Made by a program: the position numbers and the translations under genes. From Ignavibacteria bacterium (GTDB taxonomy: Bacteria > Bacteroidota > Ignavibacteria > Tepidaquicellales > OLB5): a stretch of DNA of 34,708 nucleotides. The stretch is taken from assembly GCA_030835005.1 (NCBI GenBank), contig JAUQWT010000085.1, forward strand, positions 1 through 34,708, given 5' to 3'. Positions 24,316 to 30,908 of this stretch are shown here, in pieces. Below the pieces are notes generated by a model. It saw nothing but the letters and a program-made list of their open reading frames with translations. It was not told the DNA's origin and ran no database searches. How positions within the stretch are numbered: position 1 is the stretch's first letter; every line of letters starts with the position of its first letter.

Positions 24316-24798
24316 TCAGGTGAATATAATGTTTGCCCCGGCAGACGTTTCGTAGAATTCACCCACCGTAATCACATCATCAACTTCTGCGCAAAAGTCC
24401 TCTTTCTTCAAATGGAACATATCTACCGAAGCTTTGCATGCATATATATTGCAGCCGGCGTCATGTATCATCTGGATAAACTCCCGTACAGGCGGAATAT
24501 CGATCTTTTCCATTTCCTTTTCCATCATATGGGTTGCAAGTGCACTCATTCCCGGCAATGAACCAAGCAATGTCGGCATATGCATTGCAGGGTTGCCCAC
24601 GGTTGCAACTTTGAGGTGATCCATCTTCTTATTAATAATTGCCTCCATACCAAAAAAGGTAAAGAACAAATTTGCTTCAATCCCTTCCATTCTGGCACCA
24701 TTGGCCATTATGAGTCCGGGATACACTCCTTCGAGTGAGCCTTTGGAAATAATTATTGATACTTTTTTCACAGGCTCGTAATTGTTTTCTTCTAACAT
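24316..24798 (-). CDS. DsrE/DsrF/DrsH-like sulfur carrier family protein
   Basis: A 160-residue DsrE2-type protein. The N-terminal VSIIISKGSLEGVYPGLIMANGA strand-loop, NLFFTFFGM, and C-terminal GCNIYACKASVDMF with C116 and C121 match the family; C121 is in the conserved position for persulfide carriage. A third Cys is at 136. Such proteins relay sulfane sulfur together with TusA, DsrC or rhodanese partners. It is the last gene of the sqr-tusE-dsrE2 operon, which implies handling of sulfur released by sulfide oxidation. The start is ATG 24798. Confidence 0.9.
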   Translation of the reverse strand: MLEENNYEPVKKVSIIISKGSLEGVYPGLIMANGARMEGIEANLFFTFFGMEAIINKKMDHLKVATVGNPAMHMPTLLGSLPGMSALATHMMEKEMEKIDIPPVREFIQMIHDAGCNIYACKASVDMFHLKKEDFCAEVDDVITVGEFYETSAGANIIFT

Positions 24799-24833
24799 TT
24801 TCCTTATTGTTAAATTATTCTTACTCTAATTTG

Positions 24834-24889
24834 TTCATTGTTGGTTGTTTACTGCACACTGTTCATTGCTCATTGAAAATTGCTAATTC
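24834..24889. repeat. Degenerate heptamer array
   Basis: Eight consecutive 7-base units: TTCATTG, TTGGTTG, TTTACTG, CACACTG, TTCATTG, CTCATTG, AAAATTG, CTAATTC. Seven of the eight end in TG. The array fills the gap between the tusE-like and dsrE2 genes inside one operon. Confidence 0.65.
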
Positions 24890-24890
24890 A

Positions 24891-25220
24891 TTAAATACAT
24901 CCTTTCGGCTTGGGCAGCCCTGCGATCTTTGCTGCTTTTTTTGCCGGCCCTTTTGGGAAAAGAGCATAAAGCATTTTAGTATCTACTCCGCTTTCCTTAG
25001 TGAGCTTTCTGATTGAAGGCGAGTCCCCGGTTTCAGAAAACACTTTGCGCATAAAGTTTATCACTTTCCAGTGATCTTCCGTTAATTTCTCGATACCTTC
25101 TTCTTTTGCGATCTCGGCGGCGATCTCTTCATTCCAGTCTTTAAGATCAACCAGATTCCCGTCTGCATCAACCTGCATTGATTTCCCGAGTATTTCCTTT
25201 ACTCCTGCTGCAATAGACAT
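24891..25220 (-). CDS. TusE/DsrC family sulfur relay protein, single-cysteine form
   Basis: A 109-residue DsrC/TusE/DsvC protein with DWNEEIAAEIAKEEGI, TEDHWKVINFMRKVF and the C-terminal arm LFPKGPAKKAAKIAGLPKPKGCI. The penultimate Cys108 (CysA) is present. The second cysteine found in true DsrC proteins, 11 residues earlier, is replaced by Ala97. Single-cysteine members (TusE-like) relay sulfur rather than forming the trisulfide used by dissimilatory sulfite reductase. No dsrAB is in the window. It is the middle gene of the operon, 24 bases after the sqr-like gene. Confidence 0.93.
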   Translation of the reverse strand: MSIAAGVKEILGKSMQVDADGNLVDLKDWNEEIAAEIAKEEGIEKLTEDHWKVINFMRKVFSETGDSPSIRKLTKESGVDTKMLYALFPKGPAKKAAKIAGLPKPKGCI

Positions 25221-25244
25221 TTTATGTTATCCTTTCAATAAAAA

Positions 25245-26501
25245 TTAATTTATAATTGGTTTCAAAATCGTATCAATATCTTTTCCCATTAACGACATCT
25301 CCGATCCAACAGGAAGTTCCTTGCCCCTGATAAGAAAATTCCAGTAAGCCCATCTGAACAAAAGTTTGCCAATGTGATTCATACGGGTTTCTTTTAAAAG
25401 CGAAAATGGCCCGACAAATGGCAGGGGAAATGATCCTGTAACCGGCTCAACTTCGTAATTAAAATCAATTAGGAATGCCTTTCCGTGGCCGGATTCTATA
25501 AAACAGTTTGCATGCCCGTCATATTTAGCTTCAAGCGGTTCGCCATTTATGAAATGCATGATATTTTCTGCCAGAATTTCAGATTCAAAATGAGCAACCG
25601 AGCCCGCCTTGCTTGCCGGTATGTTTGCAGCATCACCTATTACAAAAATATTTTCATGGTTTGCTGAGCGCAGTGTGAATTTATCTGTAGGTACGAAGTT
25701 AAGCTCATCTCCAAGTCCGCTTCTGCCAATATAATCGGCGCCTTTATTTGTTGGTATAGTTACCAGCAGGTCAAAATCAACTTCTCTTTCATCCCACGAG
25801 ACGATCTGCCTTTTTTCATTATCAATCCGTCCTGTATTGAAATCTGGAACCAGCTCAATGCCTTTATCTTCAAGAAAGTGGCCAAGCACTTCTGCGCAGT
25901 TATGTTTTGTAAATGCTTCCGAGAGCGGAGTGACATATTTTATCGACGTCTTTTCTCGGATTCCCCTATCTTCAAAAAATGAATCAGCCAGGAAGGCAAA
26001 CTCAAGAGGTGCTACCGGGCATTTTATGGGCATTTCGGTAATGTTGATAACAAGCTTCCCGCCCTCCCATGTGCTGAATTTTTCGGAAAGCGCTTTTGCT
26101 CCTTCGAAAGTATAAAAATCAAATATATCCTTGTGCCAAAGCTTACCCAATAATCCTTCCGTCTCTTCCGGTGCTATCTTTGAACCTGTTGCAATTAAGA
26201 GTACGTCATAGTCAAGTATCTCGCCGCTTTCCAGCTGTACTTTATTAAAATCAGGAAGCACTTTCCATATTTCGGAAAACAATACTTGAGTATTATGAGG
26301 GAAGAATTCGCACTTGGGTTTTACAACATCTGAGGCTTTATAAATCCCAAAAGGCAAGAACAAAAAACCCGGTTGGTAGTAGTGTGTCTTATCATTATCA
26401 ACTATAGTTATTCTCCATTGATTCTTATCAAGCAGTTTATTTAACTTGTTAAGCATCATCGTACCGCCTGTTCCTGCTCCAAGAATAACCAGATTTCTCA
26501 T
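25245..26501 (-). CDS. sqr: Sulfide:quinone oxidoreductase-like flavoprotein
   Basis: A 418-residue FAD-dependent disulfide reductase fold. The dinucleotide motif is VILGAGTGG (5-13), with ATGS near 104-107 and NIFVIGDAANIPASKAG (284-300) for FAD. The two redox cysteines expected for sulfide:quinone oxidoreductases are present: C161 (MPIKCPVAP) and C333 (YDGHANCF). An amphipathic C-terminus (LLFRWAYWNFLIRG) would insert in the membrane near quinone. It should oxidise sulfide to polysulfide and feed electrons to menaquinone. It is first in the operon with tusE-like and dsrE2 genes, under a twin-operator promoter. The SQR subtype is not determined. Confidence 0.88.
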   Translation of the reverse strand: MRNLVILGAGTGGTMMLNKLNKLLDKNQWRITIVDNDKTHYYQPGFLFLPFGIYKASDVVKPKCEFFPHNTQVLFSEIWKVLPDFNKVQLESGEILDYDVLLIATGSKIAPEETEGLLGKLWHKDIFDFYTFEGAKALSEKFSTWEGGKLVINITEMPIKCPVAPLEFAFLADSFFEDRGIREKTSIKYVTPLSEAFTKHNCAEVLGHFLEDKGIELVPDFNTGRIDNEKRQIVSWDEREVDFDLLVTIPTNKGADYIGRSGLGDELNFVPTDKFTLRSANHENIFVIGDAANIPASKAGSVAHFESEILAENIMHFINGEPLEAKYDGHANCFIESGHGKAFLIDFNYEVEPVTGSFPLPFVGPFSLLKETRMNHIGKLLFRWAYWNFLIRGKELPVGSEMSLMGKDIDTILKPIIN

Positions 26502-26530
26502 TTCACAGCTTGTTTGTTTTTACTCTTACA

Positions 26531-26596
26531 CAAAATTAACCTCTAGTTTCATGTTGCCAAATGATATTAGTCATTAACTCAGATGATTGTAGTCAT
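26531..26596 (-). promoter_or_regulatory. Promoter of the sqr operon with twin CRP/FNR-type operators
   Basis: On the minus strand: distal site ATGACTACAATCAT (26596-26583), 8 bases, proximal site ATGACTAATATCAT (26574-26561), 22 bases, then TAATTTTG (26538-26531). A TTTG (26562-26559) that overlaps the proximal site by two bases stands 20 bases from the -7 element, so a full Bacteroidetes promoter is present. Spacings are identical to those at 24049-24114. The leader to ATG 26501 would be about 25 bases. Confidence 0.75.
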
Positions 26597-26637
26597 ACAT
26601 TAATATCTTGTTTTACATATATTTAAGTACATAAAAA

Positions 26638-26659
26638 GGCCATACTGTTAAGTATGGCC
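26638..26659 (-). terminator. Terminator hairpin upstream of the sqr promoter
   Basis: Nine-base perfect arms GGCCATACT and AGTATGGCC flank a four-base loop, with five A on the plus-strand 5' side. On the minus strand it gives a stem plus U run. It would stop transcription coming from the phosphoesterase gene and the spacer before the sqr promoter. Confidence 0.75.
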
Positions 26660-26699
26660 TATATTATCGTTAGTCATATTTTAGGTATCGCAATTCTGT

Positions 26700-27050
26700 C
26701 TATTGGCTTTTCCTTTCTAACGTGAGAAAAGCAAATGATTTATACCAAGTTTCTGATTATTTATCTGCCGGAATGACGATTTTCCTATTTGCTGCAGCCC
26801 TTTTTTCGCAATCCGGTTCTATGTTCTTTGGTGTTATGATGCACTGTTTAACAGAACGATCTTTGTAACCGGAAAATATTTTGTTTTTTGACCGCGCTTA
26901 CATCTGGGAGTTAAACTCCCCGGCATAACCGGCTGAACAACTTCCTGATAGAGACCCATTGAATGCTTTACTTGAAGAATCCCCATCACCCACAAAGTTA
27001 ATATACTACATAAAGGGTATCCTATGACGGCTATCAAATGATTAAATGAT
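26700..27050 (-). other. Spacer with possible remnant of a short gene
   Basis: The spacer between the phosphoesterase gene and the terminator at 26638 has no convincing complete gene. Two minus-strand frames carry protein-like stretches: one open from TTG 27037 to 26834, and one containing KQCIITPKNIEPDCEKRAAA and ending IVIPADK. The latter has an in-frame stop upstream. The pieces do not join in one frame, so at most this is a decayed gene; I recognise no family. Confidence 0.3.
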
Positions 27051-27077
27051 TTTTATCTATGGAAATTCCGGTGTCGC

Positions 27078-27797
27078 TTAATCTCCTGTAAATAAACGAC
27101 TGGCTAGAGAAACGGGAAGACCTTCTTTGAGAATTTTTTCTGATGCACTCTTAATATCATAATCCAGCCTTATCAGCATGTACTTAAACTCGTTTGTATC
27201 AAACAATCCGAATGCAAGCCTTCGATTGTTATCTCTTGGCTGCCCTACGCTGCCAACATTTATTATATACCTGTGCCCGGGATTAAGTTTTCCTTCCGAG
27301 ATCAATTTTACTCCGCCCGTTGAACTTTCAAAAATCAGCGGCTGGTGAGAGTGTCCAATGAAACAAACTTTTTCGTCAAATGCCGTGAAGTTCTCTGCGG
27401 CAGCCTCTTCCGTGCGAACATATTTATATGCTCGCGGATTGAACGGTGAGGCATGAACAAACAGCAAGCTGTTTTCTGAGTGTGAATATTTCAGCGTCTT
27501 AAAATATTCTATGTAAGCAGGATCGATCACATCCCGTGTGTGGATTGATGATATCTTCGCATTTTCAGAAAATCCGTTTGATAGAGCGTGATTGAATTGC
27601 GCTTCATCGTGATTGCCGAGTATAACAACGTCACACTGGTCTTTAATAAGCTTAATTACCTCATTGGGTTCGGCGCAGTAATCAACCAAATCACCCAGGC
27701 AGATAACTCTATCAATTTTTAATCTGTCGATCTCCCTCAGGCATGCACTCAATGCCTCAGTGTTAGCGTGAATATCGGATATTATTGCGTATTTCAA
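27078..27797 (-). CDS. Calcineurin-like metallophosphoesterase
   Basis: A 239-residue protein of the YfcE/MJ0936-like group. Metal-ligand motifs are SDIHAN (D8, H10), GDLVDY (D36), GNHD (61-64) and FIGHSHQPL, and a late GSVGQPRDNNRR segment is typical. Likely a phosphodiesterase on a small nucleotide or phosphorylated metabolite; the substrate cannot be read from the sequence. The start is ATG 27797. It lies 111 bases downstream of dapD, with a palindrome and a heptamer array between them. Confidence 0.9.
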   Translation of the reverse strand: MKYAIISDIHANTEALSACLREIDRLKIDRVICLGDLVDYCAEPNEVIKLIKDQCDVVILGNHDEAQFNHALSNGFSENAKISSIHTRDVIDPAYIEYFKTLKYSHSENSLLFVHASPFNPRAYKYVRTEEAAAENFTAFDEKVCFIGHSHQPLIFESSTGGVKLISEGKLNPGHRYIINVGSVGQPRDNNRRLAFGLFDTNEFKYMLIRLDYDIKSASEKILKEGLPVSLASRLFTGD

Positions 27798-27835
27798 ATT
27801 ATACTGGATAAAAAATCATCTAATCAAGAAGTATG

Positions 27836-27861
27836 TTGCCACGACCCAAAGGTCGCGGCAA
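27836..27861. repeat. Imperfect palindrome (REP-like)
   Basis: Arms TTGCC-A-CGACC and GGTCG-C-GGCAA pair except for one A/C mismatch around a four-base loop. No U run follows on either strand. It lies between dapD and the phosphoesterase gene and resembles the dispersed palindromes at 577-609 and 9223-9247 in position and shape, though not in sequence. Confidence 0.55.
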
Positions 27862-27879
27862 TTCATTTATATACAATTT

Positions 27880-27907
27880 TTCGTTATTTGTTATTTACTA
27901 TTTGATA
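27880..27907. repeat. Short heptamer array
   Basis: Four consecutive 7-base units, TTCGTTA, TTTGTTA, TTTACTA and TTTGATA, abut the dapD stop codon. Confidence 0.5.
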
Positions 27908-27908
27908 T

Positions 27909-28745
27909 TTATCTAAGATTTTCTTCCAGCGCCGTTGATACATCCGTCTTCTCATCCCTGTACTTAATAATTATCGGAGTATAAATAGATAAATTATTTC
28001 GAATACCAAATTCATTTTTCAATGACCGTGTTCCTGCCACAACAACTGCTCCTTCGGGAATTACAAGCGGCGTATCATTTGTTTTTTTGTAGATGAGACC
28101 CCTAACTGTATCGTAAACAGGAGTTGACCCTGTAATAACGCATCCGGCACCAATGACTGCCCTGCGCTCAACAATAGTGCCTTCATAAATTCCGCAATTG
28201 CCGCCTATCATTACTTCATCTTCAATAATTACGGGCACAGAGTTTATCGGTTCAAGCACACCGCCAATCTGCGCCGCTGCAGAAAGATGTATCTTTTTCC
28301 CCAGCTGTGCGCATGAGCCCACTAACGCATGTGAATCAATCAGCGAATTATCATCAACATAAGCGCCAATGTTTATATACATAGGAGGCATGCATATCAC
28401 TCCCTTGCCGATATATGCCCCTGAACGGATAGTTGAACCGCCGGGCACAATTCTTACTCCGTCTTTTATTTTAACCGGCTTTAAGGGCAGTGTATTTTTA
28501 TCATAATAGCGGAAGCTGTTATCAATTGACATTTCCTTCAGCTTGCCCAGCCTGAACCCCAGCAGAATTCCCATCTTAACCCAGCGGTTTGCCTGCCATC
28601 CTGCGGAAGACTTTTCGGCAGAACGTACCTTTCCTTTGTTTAAGAGTTTCACCATTTCTTTAAATGACTCAAGCGCCTTTTTCTTTTCAGCAGGGTTTAA
28701 ACTTGCTGAGGTGTAATACTTTTCTATATCTTTATCTAAGCTCAT
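27909..28745 (-). CDS. dapD: Tetrahydrodipicolinate N-succinyltransferase
   Basis: A 278-residue acyltransferase of the lysine/diaminopimelate pathway; it succinylates tetrahydrodipicolinate. The N-terminal helical domain is followed by [33 protein letters not shown] and hexapeptide left-handed beta-helix turns through about residue 225 ([26 protein letters not shown]). These segments are diagnostic for DapD. The length is normal. The start is ATG 28745. The product supplies meso-diaminopimelate for peptidoglycan in this Gram-negative organism. Confidence 0.95.
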   Translation of the reverse strand: MSLDKDIEKYYTSASLNPAEKKKALESFKEMVKLLNKGKVRSAEKSSAGWQANRWVKMGILLGFRLGKLKEMSIDNSFRYYDKNTLPLKPVKIKDGVRIVPGGSTIRSGAYIGKGVICMPPMYINIGAYVDDNSLIDSHALVGSCAQLGKKIHLSAAAQIGGVLEPINSVPVIIEDEVMIGGNCGIYEGTIVERRAVIGAGCVITGSTPVYDTVRGLIYKKTNDTPLVIPEGAVVVAGTRSLKNEFGIRNNLSIYTPIIIKYRDEKTDVSTALEENLR

Positions 28746-28783
28746 TATAAAGTTCTAATTAATTGAATTAGGTAAATGATATC

Positions 28784-28826
28784 AACTCCCCCCTCTCCCT
28801 ATAGAAGAGGGTCTGGGGGTGAGGTT
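28784..28826. repeat. C-rich/G-rich palindromic repeat
   Basis: An inner stem CCCTCT / AGAGGG and imperfect outer arms (AACTCCCCC against GGGGGTGAGGTT) form a G/C-rich element in an AT-rich spacer. Its composition differs sharply from its surroundings. It looks like an inserted extragenic repeat of a kind seen in many environmental bacterial genomes; that comparison is from memory. Confidence 0.5.
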
Positions 28827-28904
28827 AAATATCTTAGTAAATTACTCGATTTTTATCGTTAATTCAATTGAAACAAAATGTTACAATTTTCTGTTAGAAT
28901 TACG

Positions 28905-28935
28905 TTGATTGTTTGGTTACTAAGCAGTAATTTTA
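28905..28935 (+). promoter_or_regulatory. Probable promoter of the Rieske gene
   Basis: TTG (28905-28907), a 20-base spacer and TAATTTTA (28928-28935) fit the Bacteroidetes promoter layout. A good Shine-Dalgarno AAAGGAG follows at about 28951-28957, ten bases before ATG 28968. Confidence 0.45.
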
Positions 28936-28967
28936 TACAGTAAATCTTCAAAAAGGAGCTAAAACAA

Positions 28968-29429
28968 ATGTCTGACAAAATATCGAGGCGGGATTTCATT
29001 AAAAGATCGGCAATAGGTGTGGTTGTTGGCTCAACAGTGCTTTCGTCGCTGAACCTTGAGGCTTATGCAAAATCCCCTGCAAAAAAGGGAATTGCAAAGA
29101 AAACAGGGGATGACCTGGTTGTTAAGCTTTCCGAAAACGCAGAGCTGACCAAAACTGGCGGCACGGTAAAAGTTAATGATGAACTAATGCTTGTCCGCAC
29201 TTCAGAGACCGAGTTCCTGGCAGTAAGAACAGTTTGCACTCATAAGGGCTGTGATGTTGAACTGCAGGGAGATAAGTTTGTCTGTCCGTGCCATGGCTCG
29301 GAATACACAATTACCGGCAAAGTGACCGAGGGCCCCTCTACAACAAATCTCAAAACTTTCGAAACGGTGTTTGATTCCGATAAGGGGACTGTTACCATAA
29401 AGAATGCAGGAATAATAGAAAAAAATTAA
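28968..29429 (+). CDS. Tat-exported Rieske iron-sulfur protein
   Basis: A 153-residue protein. A Tat signal SRRDFIKRS (6-14) precedes a hydrophobic stretch to about residue 34. The Rieske boxes are CTHKGC (C90, H92, C95) and CPCHGS (C106, C108, H109). C90, H92, C106 and H109 bind the 2Fe-2S cluster, and C95-C108 can form the disulfide seen in high-potential (bc1/b6f-type) Rieske proteins. No cytochrome b or other bc-complex gene is adjacent, so it may serve a remote complex or act as a lone periplasmic electron carrier. Confidence 0.92.
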   Translation: MSDKISRRDFIKRSAIGVVVGSTVLSSLNLEAYAKSPAKKGIAKKTGDDLVVKLSENAELTKTGGTVKVNDELMLVRTSETEFLAVRTVCTHKGCDVELQGDKFVCPCHGSEYTITGKVTEGPSTTNLKTFETVFDSDKGTVTIKNAGIIEKN

Positions 29430-29478
29430 GAAACTCAGCAAACTTCAAAAGTCATTTGCAAAATAGTTACAATAATTG

Positions 29479-29508
29479 AAGAACAAGGGGGCATGCCCCC
29501 TTGTTCTT
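29479..29508. terminator. Bidirectional perfect-palindrome terminator
   Basis: A 15-base arm starting AAGAACAAGGGGGCA meets its exact complement with no spacer, so the 30 bases form a perfect palindrome. The T-rich and A-rich flanks are modest. It lies between the convergent Rieske and proline dehydrogenase genes and can serve both. Confidence 0.8.
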
Positions 29509-29529
29509 TATATTGTATCACAATACCAA

Positions 29530-30435
29530 TTACTTTCTTCCCCCCGATAAAATACTCTTCACAACATAACCTGCCATCTGGGGATTTTCTTTAAAGCGCC
29601 TTGTTGAATACTGGTACCAGTGCGAACCAAACGGTATATAGACCCTTATTCTGTGCCCGTCCCTTAATATCTTATCGCGCATAATTTCTCTAACTCCCAG
29701 CAGCATCTGGAATTCATACCGGTCTTTTGTTTTCTTTAGCTCTTCTATTAACCTGTATGCACCCTCTACAAGAAACTCGTCGTGAGTAGCAATCCCAACA
29801 TAGCTGTTGTTTTCAAACATCAGCCTTAATACTTTCAGGAAATTATCACGCACTTCCTGCTTGTCCTTAAATGCTATTTCAGCGGGCTCAATATATATAC
29901 CCTTACACAAACGAAAGTTTGTTCCTGTTTTAATAAGTTCTACTGCATCATAATATGTGCGCTTTAAATATGCCTGGAGTACAATTCCTGTTTTGCTGTA
30001 TTTGCTGTTTGCTTCCTTAAAGATTCTTATTGTCTCATCTGTGCATGTAGAGTCTTCCATATCAATCCTGACAAAAATATCAAATGCCTTTGCCACGGTT
30101 AATATCTCGCTTACTGTTTCAAGGCAAAAGTCATGGTCAATCTTTAAGCCAAGAGAGGTAAGCTTTATCGATTGATTCGCATCCAGTTTATTCTTATCAA
30201 TTGCCTCCAGCACTCTAAGGCAGTCATCTTTTGCCCTTCTGGCATCATCTTTACTGAAAACGTCTTCGCCGAGCACATCAATTGTGCCCATAATGCCTTT
30301 ATCGTTCAGCTTCTTTGCGGTAACAACGGCATCTTCCAGTTTATCTCCGGCGATATATTTATTTGCGAATTTTCTTACGATCGATCTTGGTACAAGCGGC
30401 AGGGTTCCAACTATGATTTTGTTTAATATTCCCAT
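29530..30435 (-). CDS. Proline dehydrogenase
   Basis: A 301-residue single-domain FAD-dependent proline dehydrogenase. It has the TIM-barrel segments SLGLKIDHDFC, FVRIDMEDSTCTDETI, GIVLQAYLKRTYYDA, FRLCKGIYIEPAEIAF and GIATHDEFLV. The substrate-binding signature YSTRRFKEN is at 276-284. It oxidises proline to pyrroline-5-carboxylate and donates electrons to quinone. The monofunctional length shows that the second enzyme (P5C dehydrogenase) must be encoded elsewhere. The start is ATG 30435; a short heptamer array lies just upstream. Confidence 0.94.
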   Translation of the reverse strand: MGILNKIIVGTLPLVPRSIVRKFANKYIAGDKLEDAVVTAKKLNDKGIMGTIDVLGEDVFSKDDARRAKDDCLRVLEAIDKNKLDANQSIKLTSLGLKIDHDFCLETVSEILTVAKAFDIFVRIDMEDSTCTDETIRIFKEANSKYSKTGIVLQAYLKRTYYDAVELIKTGTNFRLCKGIYIEPAEIAFKDKQEVRDNFLKVLRLMFENNSYVGIATHDEFLVEGAYRLIEELKKTKDRYEFQMLLGVREIMRDKILRDGHRIRVYIPFGSHWYQYSTRRFKENPQMAGYVVKSILSGGRK

Positions 30436-30440
30436 AAATA

Positions 30441-30475
30441 TATTAGTATTTGGTAATTGAAAATATGTAATGCGC
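30441..30475. repeat. Short heptamer array
   Basis: Five consecutive 7-base units (TATTAGT, ATTTGGT, AATTGAA, AATATGT, AATGCGC) lie directly upstream of the proline dehydrogenase start. The match to a 7-base period is loose. Confidence 0.35.
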
Positions 30476-30487
30476 TTCTAAAAAAAA

Positions 30488-30508
30488 GGAATGCTCAAAC
30501 TGCATTCC
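30488..30508 (-). terminator. Terminator of the leuS-DUF2203 operon
   Basis: The stem GGAATGC / GCATTCC has a seven-base loop and at least eight A on its plus-strand 5' side, giving a U run on the minus strand. It begins seven bases past the DUF2203 stop. Confidence 0.85.
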
Positions 30509-30515
30509 TTTAACT

Positions 30516-30908
30516 CTATAATTCATCCAGATTTTTCCTGCCAGAATACCCTTCGGGAATTGTATGCCAGAATTTTATTTCGCCTTCTCCGTGATGCCAG
30601 CACAGGTAAACTTCTTCACCGCTTTTGCGCAGGTGCGGAAAATCTATCAGTCCTCTATCTATCCCCTTAATCAAAACACCTTCTGCAGAAATGCTTCGCA
30701 CTATATCAACAAGCCTCTCCATTTCTTCAGGGAATGCGCCTTTGCCGTTTGGCCCCGAGCCCCCAAAGTACTGGTGGTTATAAACGTCGTAGCCTTTTGA
30801 GTCAAGCTTTTTCTTCAGCCCTATCATCTCTTCTATAAGCGGTTTAATTTCATCCAAAAGAGTGTTCGCTTCTTCAACACTGAAATGCCGGCTGTGAAGT
30901 GTATTCAT
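30516..30908 (-). CDS. DUF2203 family protein
   Basis: A 130-residue protein with [21 protein letters not shown] at the N-terminus, a helical segment, then [49 protein letters not shown]. This is the conserved pattern of DUF2203. The role is not known to me; the family is small, cytosolic and widespread. Its ATG overlaps the leuS stop (ATGA), so it is translationally coupled to leuS and probably co-regulated with it. Confidence 0.9.
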   Translation of the reverse strand: MNTLHSRHFSVEEANTLLDEIKPLIEEMIGLKKKLDSKGYDVYNHQYFGGSGPNGKGAFPEEMERLVDIVRSISAEGVLIKGIDRGLIDFPHLRKSGEEVYLCWHHGEGEIKFWHTIPEGYSGRKNLDEL

